Source: Phyto melanocephala (Eukaryota; Arthropoda; Insecta; Diptera; Rhinophoridae). From it: a stretch of DNA of 64,000 bases. The translations under genes were made by a program, and so were the position numbers. Of the stretch, positions 12,023-24,691 are shown in pieces (position 1 is the stretch's first letter; each line of letters starts with the position of its first letter). Where the stretch lies: the NCBI GenBank assembly GCA_941918925.1, contig OW799234.1, positions 45,476,412-45,540,411 on the forward strand, read 5' to 3'. The notes beneath the pieces were generated by a model. It was not told where the DNA came from. It was given only the letters and a program-made list of their open reading frames with translations, and ran no database searches.

Positions 12023-12424
12023 TTGTTAAAACTTTTAATTGTTTAACATTTTTCACCGTGATTATTTTAATTAGTAAACATTAACAGTTTGATAAAGTAA
12101 CCTAAACAATATCTAATATTATTGTTAAAATCAAGTATGTATTTTATTTAAAATGTTTAAATGTACATACTTGAGTTATAATAATTTAAAACACACTTAT
12201 TCGTATTTCTTTTGGGTTAAACATTGATTTTTTTGAGCAGAATAAACTTCTTGCTGAAGATAGACTTATTTAAAACAGCTGTTTAATGTTAAAATGGGAC
12301 ACTTTAAATTACGCGAATATTTTGTCAGATCTTTTAATATCCAAAACTAAAATAATTTCTGGCATATGGCCTCGGCGACTGCGCCGTACGAACTTAATTT
12401 TGCATTACTTTTTGGAGCATATCA
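12023..12424. other. Intergenic, no gene seen
   Basis: AT-rich spacer between the Helitron and a palindromic MITE. Nothing recognised. Confidence 0.5.
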
Positions 12425-12550
12425 GAAGCCGAATTATGGCATTCGAACGTGATCGAAATTTTAAAACTCTTATTAGAATCACTATACCACAGCGAACTCG
12501 ATCGTTCGAGTAAAATTTCGATCAATATCGAATGCCGTGATTCGGCCCCT
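12425..12550. repeat. Palindromic MITE (GGGGCCGAATTACGGC family), copy 1
   Basis: About 126 bp with imperfect inverted ends, from GAAGCCGAATTATGGCATTC to GAATGCCGTGATTCGGCCCC. Inside are GATCGAAATTTTA and TTCGAGTAAAATTTCGATC. A second copy in the opposite orientation lies at 47231-47361, nested in a mariner. No coding content. Confidence 0.75.
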
Positions 12551-13490
12551 AGTTTTATATCTTCAGTAGATAATCAATTGTTGGCTTCTAAATGATCACT
12601 TATTGCTGAAGACCAAAGTTGTCAAATTACACGAAAGAACTGGCCAATTTACAGGCACATTTCTTGAAAGAATTTAGTTACCAAAAATCTGTCTCAACAA
12701 AATGATGATTTAACGGGCTTAATGGCATTTTGTGCCATTTTGTTGGAATGATTTCTTCTCCAAAGAATTTGCAATGCCATGAGGAATAAGAATCACGAGA
12801 CCGAGTGACCGCTTACTCAGGTGCGGTATCGATACAATCGAGACCTCTAACACACTCGGATCTACAGTGGCGAATACTTCTTCTGTGCGCAGGGTTCATA
12901 TTCAATTTGGATATATACATACATATTTTATACAGCCAAAGCTAAAAATAGTCATACAATTTCCAAACCACTACAAGCCAACCAAACCAAGCGAAAACTT
13001 TATTAATTTTTATTAATAAAAATATTGTGCATATAAATATGTATTTATGAATGCATGAAGTATGTATGTGTTTGTGTATTCATCTAATCTTTTTTCTGTC
13101 AAACTAGGATATTAAACCAAAAATATGTTTTAGCATATAAAATTTTTTTAAGAAAAATAAATTGTCAAATTCATTTTTTAAGTTCAAAACGACGTCAAGG
13201 TCTAAAAAAGTATGTGTGACTGAAAAGAAATGGGCAAAATAATTTTAATATCGAAATATTATTTTCAAGTTTAATGTGGTTTTGTATTTGGTTAATTTTA
13301 CAGAATTTGGCAGCACTGTCGCCTGCAAAGCCTTTGTCCTTTAAAGTTTATCGGTGCAATTAGAAGTTTAAAATTAAAAAACGTAAATAAAATACATACA
13401 TATTTAGTTGTTTTAAATTTGTCAACAAAGATTTTAAGTCATAAAAATGTAATTGTAAAGATTTTTTTATATTTTGCTCAAATTTATGTA
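12551..13490. other. Intergenic, no gene seen
   Basis: AT-rich. The stretch at 12780-12900 is more GC-rich than its surroundings but shows no open frame or known motif. Confidence 0.45.
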
Positions 13491-14205
13491 AAAGGTGGTC
13501 CAACTATAACGCACGATGTTATGTAATTGTAAAAAACACCAAAATATTTTAGAGAATTATCCTAATGTTTTTGTATGATAGAATGATCTATAAAAATTAT
13601 GTGTGAAACAAAATATCGACAAATTGGTCTCCACGGCCTCGGTAACATAATGATTTCAATGACACTGAGAAATAATTGAGGTTCCATGTGCCGAATTATT
13701 TCATCATTAAGCTCTTGGATTGATCTTGGCTAATTGACGTCCAATTTCTCTTTTAAATATGTCCAAAGAATGAAGTCCAACAGTGTCAAATCAATTCTCG
13801 GACAATCCATCCATCCCATTAAAACCATATATCGTCCTGGTCTGCATCCACAATTTCTGGCCAAAATAAGTCCTTTATCATTTCGCGATAGCGAGCACTA
13901 TTCACAGTAACTGCTTAGCCGACCTAAGTTTCGAAGAAGTACGGCCCGATGTCGACGCTAGAAATGGTCAGTAAGCATCAGCTATTAAGTCACAATTCTC
14001 ACGTCACAAAAATCACGAAATGCATTTCAATTTGAAAGCCCATTTTCGTAAAAGTCTTCAACAATTTAACTGCGCTGCTCAATTGTGTACCTCTCCATGG
14101 TTAAATTTGTCAAACACTAAAACGAGGAAATGTTAAATTAAGTTACGAAAAAAAACTTGATCTTAACGTGTGACTCACAATGAACATTATGGTTGGACCA
14201 CCCTT
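13491..14205 (-). mobile_element. Mariner family B, decayed copy with both ends
   Basis: Terminal repeats AAAGGTGGTCCAACTATAAC (left) and ATGGTTGGACCACCCTT (right), with TA on both sides. On the minus strand, entering from the right end, the transposase N-terminus reads ERYTIEQRS..VEDFYENG..N..FRDF, then breaks up. The full plus-oriented start of the same gene is at 49146-49510. At 715 bp it is about half the usual mariner length, so it is internally deleted. Confidence 0.85.
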
Positions 14206-17157
14206 TATTTAAAATTTAAGTCATTCTTAAATGACTCATAGTTTGAACTTGTTTCTGAATTGCATTTTTTAAAGCTTTTGTTAGACAACACGATTTCAAC
14301 TATTATTGTTAATTTGTTTTTGTTTGTTTTTTTTATTTTTTTTCTCAGGAATCTCTAAAAATTACCGCATAATCATAATGAACGTAATGCAAATATTTTG
14401 TTGGTATGTGTAAGTTAGGTTTTGAAATTTTTTCAACGAATAAGCCAACAAAAGCGAATAGCTAAATAAAAGTGTAAAACGATTGGTGGATCGATTACAA
14501 CGAAAAATAAATAACTTACATGCAGTGTTAGTTGCATAACTGGAAATTATTATTGTTTTATCTGAGATCCTTTACCTGCAAACTACACATAGCTTTGTTG
14601 TCAAAATTAATTGTAACCATAAAATTTTCGTCATATGGATCGCAGATTTCTATTGTGTAACAATTTATTTACCCAGTGCTTCGGAAATTATTGCCGCAAT
14701 AAGCTGACAAATTGTTTCGTTTGCTTTTCAATTTTTCTTTTTAAATTAAAATAATTTTAAACGAAACGATGATTAATACTAAGAAATTTCTATAAAGAAA
14801 CATAAAAACTGTAAAACAAAAATATATACCTTTTTTGTACGTATTCTTTAATCGTTGTATATAGATATATGATTGGTAGTAAAATGCCGTAATTCTGTCC
14901 ACGATTTCGCTTGTGCTTAGGAATAATAAATTCTTAGTTTAGATCTAGCACAAAGATTTGTATTCATTTGTATATGTATAAGCATACAGGGTTTGGCAAT
15001 AAAACCTGTCGTCTTTTTAAAATCAAATGAAATTAATAAGATACTAAAAATGTTTGATATCTGATTTATGTTTATTTATTATTAAAAAAAAATAGTTATG
15101 AAAAGGATAACTACTGTTTAAAAAATAATAACCTTTCACGGTTGCCTTTGGTCTATAAAGGAACCTTTGATGTTACTGTTGTGGGATATGTGAAACACAG
15201 TAACCAAAGTTTTGCCGGTAAATTAAACTTCAAGGTATTTCTGTAAAGGCTAACATTTTGCATAATCTACAAGCTGTAGATTCCACCTCTATTCAATGTT
15301 GTAGCAAAAGCTGCATACCGAAAGTTTTGAATCCACAAAAGAATAATGTTTGAAGGTGGAATCGGCAAACAGACAGGAGGAACATAGAAATGTTTAGTTG
15401 TATTAAAGCAATGGTCCAAAAGCACAGATCAGTAGTGCCTCCGATCTAAAATACGGAACGAATAGTAAACTTTTCTTTATAGGTTATCAGCTGGTAAATA
15501 ACGTTGTTCCACCAAAGGCGGTTTTCTTAGAATTCAGCTTGGTGATATAACGTTAATAAGTTAGAAATCAGAATTACATATAATGAATCGAATTCAAAAT
15601 TTTTGTTGTCTTTTAAAACTACTCTAATAACACAATTAAGTTTTTAAATATTCTATTCAATCAAGTAACCTGTCATTTTGATCTTCTATCACTTTCAACA
15701 TTGACATGCACTTATTAAAAAGTCCTTTCATCTTTTTTACATTTTATTCATTACTTCATCAGAGAATGTTAAGTCATGTAAAACCATATAATTTTAAATT
15801 CCCCTCTACACAAAGAAAACAACTTTAGTCATATTTGAATGTTGCTCCACACCTTATATTTAACCGATATTCTTTATGCCGATACAAAAAGAAAACAAAT
15901 TCTCCAACATTTGTTATTAATATGCATCGATTGTTGTATTTAAAGAGATACAAAATGAAAATAATAATGACCAGGTATTTGGCACAAAACAATTGTTATA
16001 AAGAGAAAAGAAATATAAAAAGAAGAATCTGGAATGGAATGTGGTTTTGTTGTTTTTGTTTTTTATAAAGAAAAGAAATCAAACAACTTTAAATTCAAAT
16101 GATACTAAAGTGTTGGCACTTTAGTCAAAAGACGATATTGAAATTATCTAAAATAAAAACCAGTAAGAATGCCGAATCTTTAATACTATTCACTAACGAC
16201 AAAGCTCTGATATAAATTTTATTTGATATAAATAAATAAATAAATAAATTCTCAAAAGTTTTCATAGAAAACATTTTTTTACCAAATACATAATACATAC
16301 ATACATATTAAATTTAAAATTTACACAGATATTAAAATTTTATTAAAGTTAGTTTTTTGTCATAAATAAAGAGAATATTTTAAACTATTTTAATAAAGGA
16401 ATATTATTTAAGAGATCGACTCAGAATTTTGGAAATAATATTGTTTTGTATTTAGCGTTGTCAACTTTGGAATTTCAAGAAGCACCTAAACCACTAAAAA
16501 AGCGCGTAATTTTCATACAAAATCTCTGAGTTTAAACTTGTTTACTTTTGATTCAATTTATTTTATAAAATTATAAATTTTGATATAAAAATGTAATATG
16601 TTCTTATCACTCACTCCTTTTAGAAGCATAAGGAGTAGATAAACTTTAAAATAACTTTATATACAATATATATTTTTAAGCAGAGTACAAATTTAACTTC
16701 ACAGTTGCTCACATAATCACTATTTTATAAAAAAAGAAAATTGACAGATTTGCCCTTTGGAATAAGTTATTTTACAACTTGCAACGAAACTGAAGTTATC
16801 TTGCTTTCGATAATCGAGATACAGGTCTATAGATATTATATTCTTTATATCATCTGGCGAAAACGGCCTTTGAATTCTAAATTATGATGCTATCAATGTA
16901 AAGAAAAATTACTATCAATGTAATGAAAGAATTATATTTATTCGATAATGAAATTTCGCAATCTCTTAAGGAGTATCTAAGTTGAATTTAAACATTATTA
17001 TGTAATTTTAAAACTATGACGTGCCATGCCCACACAGAGCTAAGTTTAAGTTTCCTTAAAAGTACAACATTATAGTAAAAAAGTAGTATCATTTCTAATT
17101 TAGAATTACTTAAGGTTTTATTGTAAGAATAAATTTAAGAAATTAAATTAATAGCAA
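14206..17157. other. Intergenic, ~3 kb, no gene seen
   Basis: AT-rich. The segment from 14989 (ACAGGGTTTGGCAATAAAAC) to ~15520 has higher complexity and could be an old transposon, but I found no matching right end. A short frame at 15835-16068 is Lys/Tyr-rich with no recognisable domain, and I do not call it a gene. Confidence 0.45.
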
Positions 17158-17312
17158 ATCGAAGTTATACAAAGAAAGTGATACATATTTTAGTAGAAAG
17201 AGTTTATTTCATAGCGATTACTGTTAATAACAAAATAATAAATGTTGTGCTTTAAAAGTACAATGGTGGTGGGTATCAAAAATTCGGCACAGCCGAATGT
17301 AGTTATTTTTTT
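17158..17312 (+). mobile_element. DINE-1-like 3' fragment, subfamily B
   Basis: Contains GAAGTTATACAAAGAAAG, TTACTGTTAATAACAAAATA, TGTGCTTTAAAAGTACA, then GGTGGTGGGTATCAAAAATT and the CGGCACAGCCG hairpin. It matches the 3' part of the B-type element at 45957-47533 and shows the empty site for the mariner inserted there. Confidence 0.8.
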
Positions 17313-17826
17313 TTTTCTTTTCATGTTACACTTATGGTCAAACGAAGAGTTATGGACGGTGTGGGAAGTACTTTTAAATAAACTTTAATATTTTTTTTTT
17401 TTCTTAAACTTGACTGTTTGTTTATGTTTTCTTATTATTACTTCTGGTTAAAATTTTTGGATTTTACGTACATATGCAGTTCCAAATAAAGCTTTATATC
17501 CGAATGTTGGTTTTTTTTTTGCTAAAATTTATTCCGTAATAAAACAAAAATAAATACATAAATTGTAGAAATCCACTTAAATTTTACTTGCGTGTGGGAG
17601 CCTTTTATTTTTGACATGAAGCATTTAAGTATGAGCAGTAAAGTAGACAATATTCATACAACAAAATGTTCATTCAGTACTACCGTTTATAAAACTTTAT
17701 ACAGTAACAATAAACGTGTAAAAAAAACAAGTTATAAACAGCAGGGTAGCCAAGTGTTGAATTAATGATTATTTATTATTAAATATAAAATATAACTTCC
17801 AATAAGAGCGGAACAATCTTAAAACT

Positions 17827-18572
17827 AAACAAGTAAAAGCACTAAATATATTCGGCTTTGACGTATGTTTGATACCCACCACAAATTTTGTTTACTTTTA
17901 TAGAACAAAATTTATTATTTTGTTATTAACAGTATGCTATGGAAATTATATGAATTTGAGTTAAAACGTTATATGGAAGGTGGGCGTGTCGCATTTATAT
18001 TTCGTTAGTACAAAGCCTTTGACTAAAAACAATGTCTACAAAATTTTAGAATTGGACATCTAATTTTGTGAGTTTCATTTATTTCTAAATTTTGAATATA
18101 CCGGAAAAGAAACTGCGGTATATCTTTTGATCTATAAGTCCTTTCCTTATTCATAGATTTGTGCAATTTTCGGAGAAAAAAAACATATGTTTTTTACTCA
18201 GGAAATACATTCGAAATTTCATGGCTCTACAATTATGCGTTTGGACACAATTGCATTTTATTAGATGTTGGAAGGACATGGTTTTTGACCTACTCTTTCA
18301 GTACGAGCTATATTCCGATTAATATTCCTTATATTCCGATTTATCCGATTTTCAATACCAAACCAACCTTGTGTATAAGAAATATTCTAGCTTTTTCGGT
18401 CCGACCTCTATCGTGCTTTCAACAGACGGACGGACATATCTAGATCGTCATAAAATTAAACCCCTATTCAGAAAATATATACTTTATGCGGTCTAAAATG
18501 GATATTTCGATGTACTACAAACGGAATGACAAAATTTATATACCCCCAGCATTTGTGGCGGGTATAATAATA
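17827..18572 (-). mobile_element. DINE-1-like element, subfamily B, internally deleted
   Basis: The plus strand begins AAACAAGTAAAAGCACTAAA and ends ATACCCCCAGCATTTGTGGC then GGGTATAATA. It includes ACTTTATGCGGTCTAAAATG, CAACAGACGGACGGACATAT and a GGTGGGCGTGTCGCATTT box. The layout is as in 49981-51320 but shorter. Confidence 0.85.
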
Positions 18573-19627
18573 AAATTATATTTTATTTAAAAGTCTTATT
18601 TATACCATAATGTAACGTTTAAAACTCCGCCGAAACTTCACAAAAACTTGAGAATAACAATTTTAAATGATTCAGCCCCATAGATTTTGGACTAAAGCAA
18701 ATTATCGTAATTGACGAGCTGTTTATATATTCCATTTCAGCATATAAAAAGTAACGCTTAATGTTAACTGAAATAGTGTTTGTAGCATCAAAACTGCACA
18801 ATACAATCAATATCTGTGGATGTGGAAAATCCCTAAAAAACTCAAATCTATGATTATAACTAACTGAGTTATAAGCATTTAAATACAACTGCCTCTGTAA
18901 TTTTTCTTAAAATTTAAAATATAAATCATTTTTATATCTAACTTAAAGAAAGCCAGCATGTTGGTTTCGGTTCACAAGCAGCAAAGATAAAGGTGAAGTA
19001 TATATCGGAAAAAAATCAATTGCTGACATACATTGTTGTAGTTCGTAGTTGTCAACATTAAAATTTTGTTCAACAATAATGATCATTAAATATATGAGAT
19101 ATAAACGAAGGGCTTCAGCAGTCTATTTTTCGCCTAAAATTTTAAGCCAGAAATCAATTTTGTGCATTCTATAGGCAACTCGTAATCTTTATGTTTACAA
19201 CTTTGGATAAACATAAGTAAATATATGTATTTATGTTTCTTGAAAGACATGTTTTTCTTATAGGCAAGTTTTAGAATAGTCATATACCACTTATACTTTG
19301 GTAAACGCATATTCCATTCAGCACTATGAAATATAGTAGTCGGGCTTATTTTTTAACAACTTGGCAATTCTTTTATTTATATTCGTAAACAAATACGCGC
19401 TGGCGCATACCACATAAAACTATTTTTTATATAAAAAAAATAACAGAAAAATAAACGTTTTTAAATTATGTGCGTGTACAATTAATGTCAAAATGAAAAA
19501 AAAAAATAAAAATTTATTATGATTTACTTCCGCCAAATGCAGACGCAGCAAATACAAAACACCTTAATGCAATTGATTTGCAGAGTTGTTTTATTTTATA
19601 TAACGACTCACAGTGGTTCCTTTTAAA
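18573..19627. other. Intergenic, no gene seen
   Basis: AT-rich spacer between two DINE-1-like copies. No coding exon or repeat ends recognised. Confidence 0.5.
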
Positions 19628-20400
19628 GAAACAAGTAAGAGCGCTATATTCGGCCGTGCCGAATCTTATATACCCTTCACAACGTGTAGTGCAATAACAG
19701 TAGTTTGTTTCACCATTCATCCCATATGAAATACGTACATACATATAAAAAAATACATATATAAAAACGTCCCACTGTAAAATTATAAATTCACGCATTT
19801 ATGTTAAAAAAACAAAATAAAAATTTAAAAAAAAAATTAAAAAAAAAAATTTTTTAAAAAATTAAAAAAAAAATTTAAAAAATAAATTAAAAAAAAATTA
19901 TTATGTATATAATATATATAAAACAAAAAAAAAAATTAAAATATAAATAATATATTAAATAAAAAATAAAAAAAAAAATAAAAAAAAAGTTTTTTTGGCT
20001 CTGCTGGGATTCGATGCCACGTTTGTATGTATGTTGTTGTTGTAATGTTGTTTTTGTGAAAAAAAATCGAGGTGGTCGTGGGTTTTTGCTCATATCTCAG
20101 TTGTTTATGTACCGATGCTTCTGATTTTCAATACCGATCTACTCCCGAATATTTCTGATATTTTCATACCTTACCCGGGTCCAAGCGATGTCGGGGCGCT
20201 TCAAAAAGTTGATTTCAACATACACACGGACATACGGTCAGACGGACAGACTGACAGACTGGCAGGGCTTAATCGACTCCCCTATTCATAAGCTTTCAGA
20301 AAATATATACTTTATGGGGTCGGAAATCAAAATTGTAGAAATTTCACACGGAATGACAAACCTATATATACCCTTTTTAACTGTGTGAAGGGTATAAAAA
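19628..20400 (-). mobile_element. DINE-1-like element, subfamily A
   Basis: Runs from GAAACAAGTAAGAGCGCTAT to GAAGGGTATAAAAA. It has the same A/T block, GAGGTGGTCGTGGGTTTTTG, the GACGGACAGACTGACAG minisatellite and GGGGTCGGAAATCAAAATTG as the copy at 8157-9027. A shorter A-rich block and fewer minisatellite units account for the length difference. Confidence 0.9.
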
Positions 20401-20561
20401 TACCAGATTCGACCCATATATATAAATTTATTGTCCGCGATTTTGTAGTGGCAGCCAACATGAATTTTAATCTTTTATAGTGCTTGTAGATGATATCCTC
20501 TCGATTGTCTAGAAGCTAAATAAAATTGGTTTTCGTTTATCCAAAAATTTTCACGAATATT

Positions 20562-21830
20562 TCTAGAGGCTATTATATCTACAAATAGTAGCAAAGGTAC
20601 TTATAAATTATTGTATGGCTGAAAATGTTTAATTTTGGTGGTAGATATATGAGAAACAAGTAAGAGCGCTATATTCGGCCGTGCCGAATCTTATATACCC
20701 TTCACAACGTGTAGTCATGCAATAACAATTATTTGTATAACCATTCATCCCATATAAAATACGTACATACGTACACGTTAGAATAAATGTGGCATCGAAT
20801 CCCAGCTAAGCCAAAAAAATTTTTTTTATTTTATTTAATATATTATTTATATTTTATTATTTTTTATATTTTTTTTAAATTTTTTTAAAAAATTTTTTTA
20901 GAAAAATTTCTAAAAAATTTTTTAAAAATTTTTTTTTAAATTTTTTTTAAATTTTTTTTTTTGTAGTTTTTTTTATTATTTTTTTCTTATTTTTAATATT
21001 TTTTTTTTTTGTAATTTTTTTTGTTTGGTATGTTTTTTACATGTATGTATGTATGAATGTTGTTGTTGTAATTGTGAAAAAACACGAGGTGGTCGTGGTT
21101 TTTTGCTCATATCTCAGAAAGTTATGGGGCGATTGTGCTGAATTTCAATAGCGATTCATTCCTGGATATTTCCAAGAGATTGATACCATATACAGATCTA
21201 GAGGCTATTATATCTACAAATAGTAGCAAAGGTACTTATAAATTATTGTATGGCTGAAAATGTTTAATTTTGGTGGTAGATATATGAGAAACAAGTAAGA
21301 GCGCTATATTCGGCCGTGCCGAATCTTATATACCCTTCACAACGTGTAGTCATGCAATAACAATTATTTGTATAACCATTCATCCCATATAAAATACGTA
21401 CATACGTACACGTTAGAATAAATGTGGCATCGAATCCCAGCTAAGCCAAAAAAATTTTTTTTATTTTATTTAATATATTATTTATATTTTATTATTTTTT
21501 ATATTTTTTTTAAATTTTTTTAAAAAATTTTTTTAGAAAAATTTCTAAAAAATTTTTTAAAAATTTTTTTTTAAATTTTTTTTAAATTTTTTTTTTTGTA
21601 GTTTTTTTTATTATTTTTTTCTTATTTTTAATATTTTTTTTTTTGTAATTTTTTTTGTTTGGTATGTTTTTTACATGTATGTATGTATGAATGTTGTTGT
21701 TGTAATTGTGAAAAAACACGAGGTGGTCGTGGTTTTTTGCTCATATCTCAGAAAGTTATGGGGCGATTGTGCTGAATTTCAATAGCGATTCATTCCTGGA
21801 TATTTCCAAGAGATTGATACCATATACAGA
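20562..21830. repeat. Direct tandem duplication, ~635 bp unit, two copies
   Basis: The sequence from TCTAGAGGCTATTATATC at 20562 repeats from 21197. Unit 1 is 635 bp and unit 2 is 634 bp; the only difference I found is one T in a poly-T run. Each unit holds ~90 bp of non-element sequence plus the 3' half of a DINE-1-like copy. A TCT is shared at the junction (21197-21199) and at the right edge. The near identity means the event is recent, or an assembly duplication. Confidence 0.9.
20651..21196 (-). mobile_element. DINE-1-like element, 3' half only (left duplicate)
   Basis: Starts GAGAAACAAGTAAGAGCGCT and stops at CATACAGA in mid-element, exactly where the tandem duplication junction falls. 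It lacks the minisatellite and the TATACCC end, which survive only in the right duplicate. Confidence 0.9.
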
Positions 21831-22069
21831 TCTGAGGAACATATAGTTGCTTCTAAAAGTTGATTTCAACCAACACACGGACAGACGGGCAGACGGACAG
21901 ACGGATAGACGGACAGACGGACAGACGGTCAGGGCTTAATCGACTCCTCTATTCATAAGCTTTCAGAAAATATATACTTTATGGGGTCGGAAATGAAAAT
22001 TGTAGAAATTACAAACGGAATGACAAAGCTATATATACCCTTGTGCACCACAGGTGAAGGGTATAAAAA
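21286..22069 (-). mobile_element. DINE-1-like element, subfamily A2, complete
   Basis: Runs from GAAACAAGTAAGAGCGCTAT to ACCACAGGTGAAGGGTATAA. It has a six- to seven-unit (GACGGACA)n minisatellite at 21880-21935 and the A2-specific box AGAAAGTTATGGGGCGATTG. It serves as the reference for neighbouring truncated copies. Confidence 0.9.
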
Positions 22070-22070
22070 C

Positions 22071-22320
22071 AGAGGCCGTCGTGTTTTTTTGCTCATATCT
22101 CAGAAAGTTATTGGGCGATTGTGCTAAATTTCAATAGCGATTCATTCCCGGATATTTCAAAAAGATTGACAACATACACAGATCTGAGGAACATATGGTT
22201 GCTTCTGAAAGTTAATTTCAACCAACACAATAGGCTTAATAAGCTTTCAGAAAATATACACTTTATGTACTTTATGTACTTTATATAAACCCTTGAGCAC
22301 CACAGGTGAAGGGTATAAAA
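22071..22320 (-). mobile_element. DINE-1-like element, A2, truncated tandem neighbour
   Basis: Directly abuts the previous copy. It contains GCTCATATCTCAGAAAGTTA, GATCTGAGGAACATATGGTT and CACCACAGGTGAAGGGTATA. The 3' half and the minisatellite are missing, and ACTTTATGT is repeated three times near 22260. A head-to-tail arrangement is typical of DINE-1/Helentron clusters. Confidence 0.85.
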
Positions 22321-22442
22321 ATGTATTTTCAAAGAGCGCGAAAACATTTCTTCAAAGGACGTTAAAGAATCTATCGGTCGAAAACAAAAAAAAAAAAAGG
22401 AAAAATACATAAAAAAAATCAATTTACCTAAAAACTATCGCC

Positions 22443-22564
22443 TGTGTTCTGTTTTCCGAGTGAAATTAAATCACACGGAATTGCCATTGTAGTGTTATTA
22501 TTTATAACAAAAATGTTATGGCAATTCCGTGTGATTTACTTTCACTCGGAATACAGAACACAGT
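22443..22564. repeat. Palindromic MITE, ~122 bp
   Basis: Ends are CTGTGTTCTGTTTTCCGAGT and ACTCGGAATACAGAACACAG, and the inverted similarity runs ~48 bp inward (CACACGGAATTGCCAT / ATGGCAATTCCGTGTG). The short centre has no coding content. No clear target duplication. Confidence 0.8.
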
Positions 22565-23682
22565 CGTATAAGATATTACCTTACACTGTTTCGTTTTTGT
22601 CTTTGATTGGAAATTACTAGGAGCAAAAAACCATTGACATTTACAAAAGTTACAAGCCTCAAAAGGTTTTTAAGCCTTTGGTTTCCAACTTTGACTAAAT
22701 GTGTAGCTATGCAAATTCAACTATTGAAAAGATTTGGTCTTTCTCTACGAGCCCCAGTTTGCTTTATATAATTCGAATAAGTAACTTAGAACCACTGTGC
22801 GATTGTATGATGATTATGATGATGATAATGATGATTGTAATATGATATTTCCATAACACTTAAACCAAACTCAAGAAGTTAAAAAATAATATATGGGCGG
22901 ACATTAATTTAGTTCTGTTGTTGTTTAATTTGTATTTCTGACTGTCGGTCTTCATTAGCAACAACAACAAAATACACATATGTATCTAAGAAATACAACA
23001 CCTACTCTTATATCTTTATCTTTTGTCAATGTTGTTGAAAACTGGTCTGTTCAAATCGCTTTTTTTCATCTGCATACTGTTAAGTAAAAGTTGTTGAACT
23101 TTGTTTTCCCTGCTTTTTAGGTCAAATATTTAAATGATGCTTCAATACGTAGGTTTTTAAAATTATTTTTTTAATTCATTGGTTAAAGCCATAATTTTGT
23201 TTTTTATATCTTATCGTTAACGTTTAATCAAAACATCATTGTTGTACGTTTTAAAATCTCTTTTAATAAAAAGTTTAAAATACAAATGTATGTAAAATAC
23301 AGATTTCGTTCTCAAAGAACAGTTTTGATTGTTTATGTTATTTTGATATTTAAAAAGAATTTACATATACTATTTCGGGTTATTTTTCTTTTTTTAATCT
23401 AATGTTTTTGAATGAAAGCAAAACACGATAAAATTGATTTTATGTTATAGACATTAAAGCTTGAATGTGTTTTGGGCTATGTGACTGCAATAGCTCACGT
23501 GCATATAGCGTTAATTAATTTTCTACACAATTTTCAGAGTAAATTTGGCAGCATTTTTATCATTAGTATTGGAAGAAAAAAATTTCAATTTAATTTATTT
23601 TCGCAATATTTTTTCTTAGACTTGCAACTTTCATTAGTAAATTTATTTCCATCGACATTTTCTGTTTTTATGAAAGAATAAA
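22565..23682. other. Intergenic, no gene seen
   Basis: AT-rich, with a short GAT-rich microsatellite at 22806-22835. No gene or repeat ends recognised. Confidence 0.5.
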
Positions 23683-23730
23683 TGAACTTAAGCCAAATTA
23701 AAAAATGGTTCACATTGAAAATGTAATTTC
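23683..23730 (-). repeat. 45-bp box shared with the ribozyme satellite unit
   Basis: AATGAACTTAAGCCAAATTA, then AAAAAATGGTTCACATT, matches a segment of every 543-bp unit at 32612-36237 with few mismatches. The match stops abruptly on both sides. A decayed hammerhead-like motif lies ~90 bp downstream, which suggests both are relics of one Penelope/retrozyme-type lineage. Confidence 0.6.
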
Positions 23731-23804
23731 TGTTATTATTTTATAATTTCCTTAATAAGGCTTTCGAGATCATGAATTGTAAATGAAAAGACTTTATTTG
23801 AATT

Positions 23805-23870
23805 ATTAATTTATTCCGACGTTTCGTTGGTATTTTTTCAATATTTATCAGAGATAATATTTATTTAATC
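23805..23870 (-). ncRNA. Decayed hammerhead-like (Penelope-type) motif
   Basis: The minus strand reads CTGATAA, a ~19-nt stretch, then CGAAACGTC at 23826-23818. CGAAACGTC, with a two-pair stem III (AC/GU), is the typical short form in Penelope-like elements. The core CUGANGA has A where G8 is required, and stems I and II are poor, so this should be inactive. Confidence 0.4.
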
Positions 23871-24149
23871 TGGCAACATTACAAAATTAATACTGTCACA
23901 GCTATTTTAGGTAATTGTAAGCCAATAATTGCTTTATAAATAACTATAAATAACAATTGTCAAGATTTTAAGAAAATGTACAGTTCTAACAATTTGACAT
24001 TGTTTCAATAATCTGAGTCTATTCATAATAATTTGTCAAACTTATGCACTAAACACAAAGATGACAACAGGCTACCTTCAACAATCTGTCAAAATTTAAT
24101 TTTTTAACGTTTATTTTAACGCCATTTAAAACTACACTACTATCGTTCC

Positions 24150-24472
24150 CTACTTAAGGAGCTAATACGCGGCATGTTTTTTACATCTGACTTGTCAAAT
24201 TCCACACTGCTTAATACGAACATGTCGTGTGTTACCTTTAAAACATTACTTCTCTAAAAAACATATGTTAAGACATTTGACAAAATTTCAATTAGAGCGC
24301 GCTCTATTTTCTTCTGTTAAAGCATCTGACAACAGCCGTTGGCAGAAATCTCTGCTGCTGGAAAGCAGTCAGCGACGGTTGTCTGTTAAAGTACAATTTT
24401 GACAGAAATGTAGATTTGCATATGTCTCACGAATTTTAAATTCAGATGTAAAAAACATGTCGTGTATTATAG
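24150..24472. repeat. MITE with ~30-bp inverted ends (GGCATGTTTTTTACATCTGA)
   Basis: The left end is GCTAATACGCGGCATG.., then TTTTTTACATCTGA. The right end is the complement, TCAGATGTAAAAAACATGTC, then GTGTATTATAGC. About 310 bp lie between the outer ends. A GC-rich inner segment (24340-24385) contains a CTGACAACAGCCGTTGG / CGACGGTTGTCTG inverted pair. Non-coding. Confidence 0.75.
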
Positions 24473-24691
24473 CCTTTAGGCCTTATTCTATTTTTGTAGT
24501 CGAAAATGTACAGTGATGCCAATATATGTATTTAGGATTAAGGTAAATTTTTTGTTTGTTTTTTTTTAACAATTATTTTATTTAAATCCTTTTACGTTTT
24601 GTTTTATTATATGTATGCAATATTAAATAAGTATTAAATCAAATAAATATTTAGAATATTATCTTAAAAATGTAGGTTGGGTTTATGAGAA

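Noticed and set aside
14989..15520. Possible DNA transposon beginning ACAGGGTTTGGCAATAAAAC
   Set aside because: No complementary right end and no transposase motif were found.
15835..16068. 77-codon frame as a small gene
   Set aside because: Lys/Tyr/Arg-rich translation of AT-rich DNA with no splice context, signal peptide or recognisable motif.
19887..20093. Phe/Ile/Tyr-rich frame
   Set aside because: A translation of the A/T block of a DINE-1-like copy.
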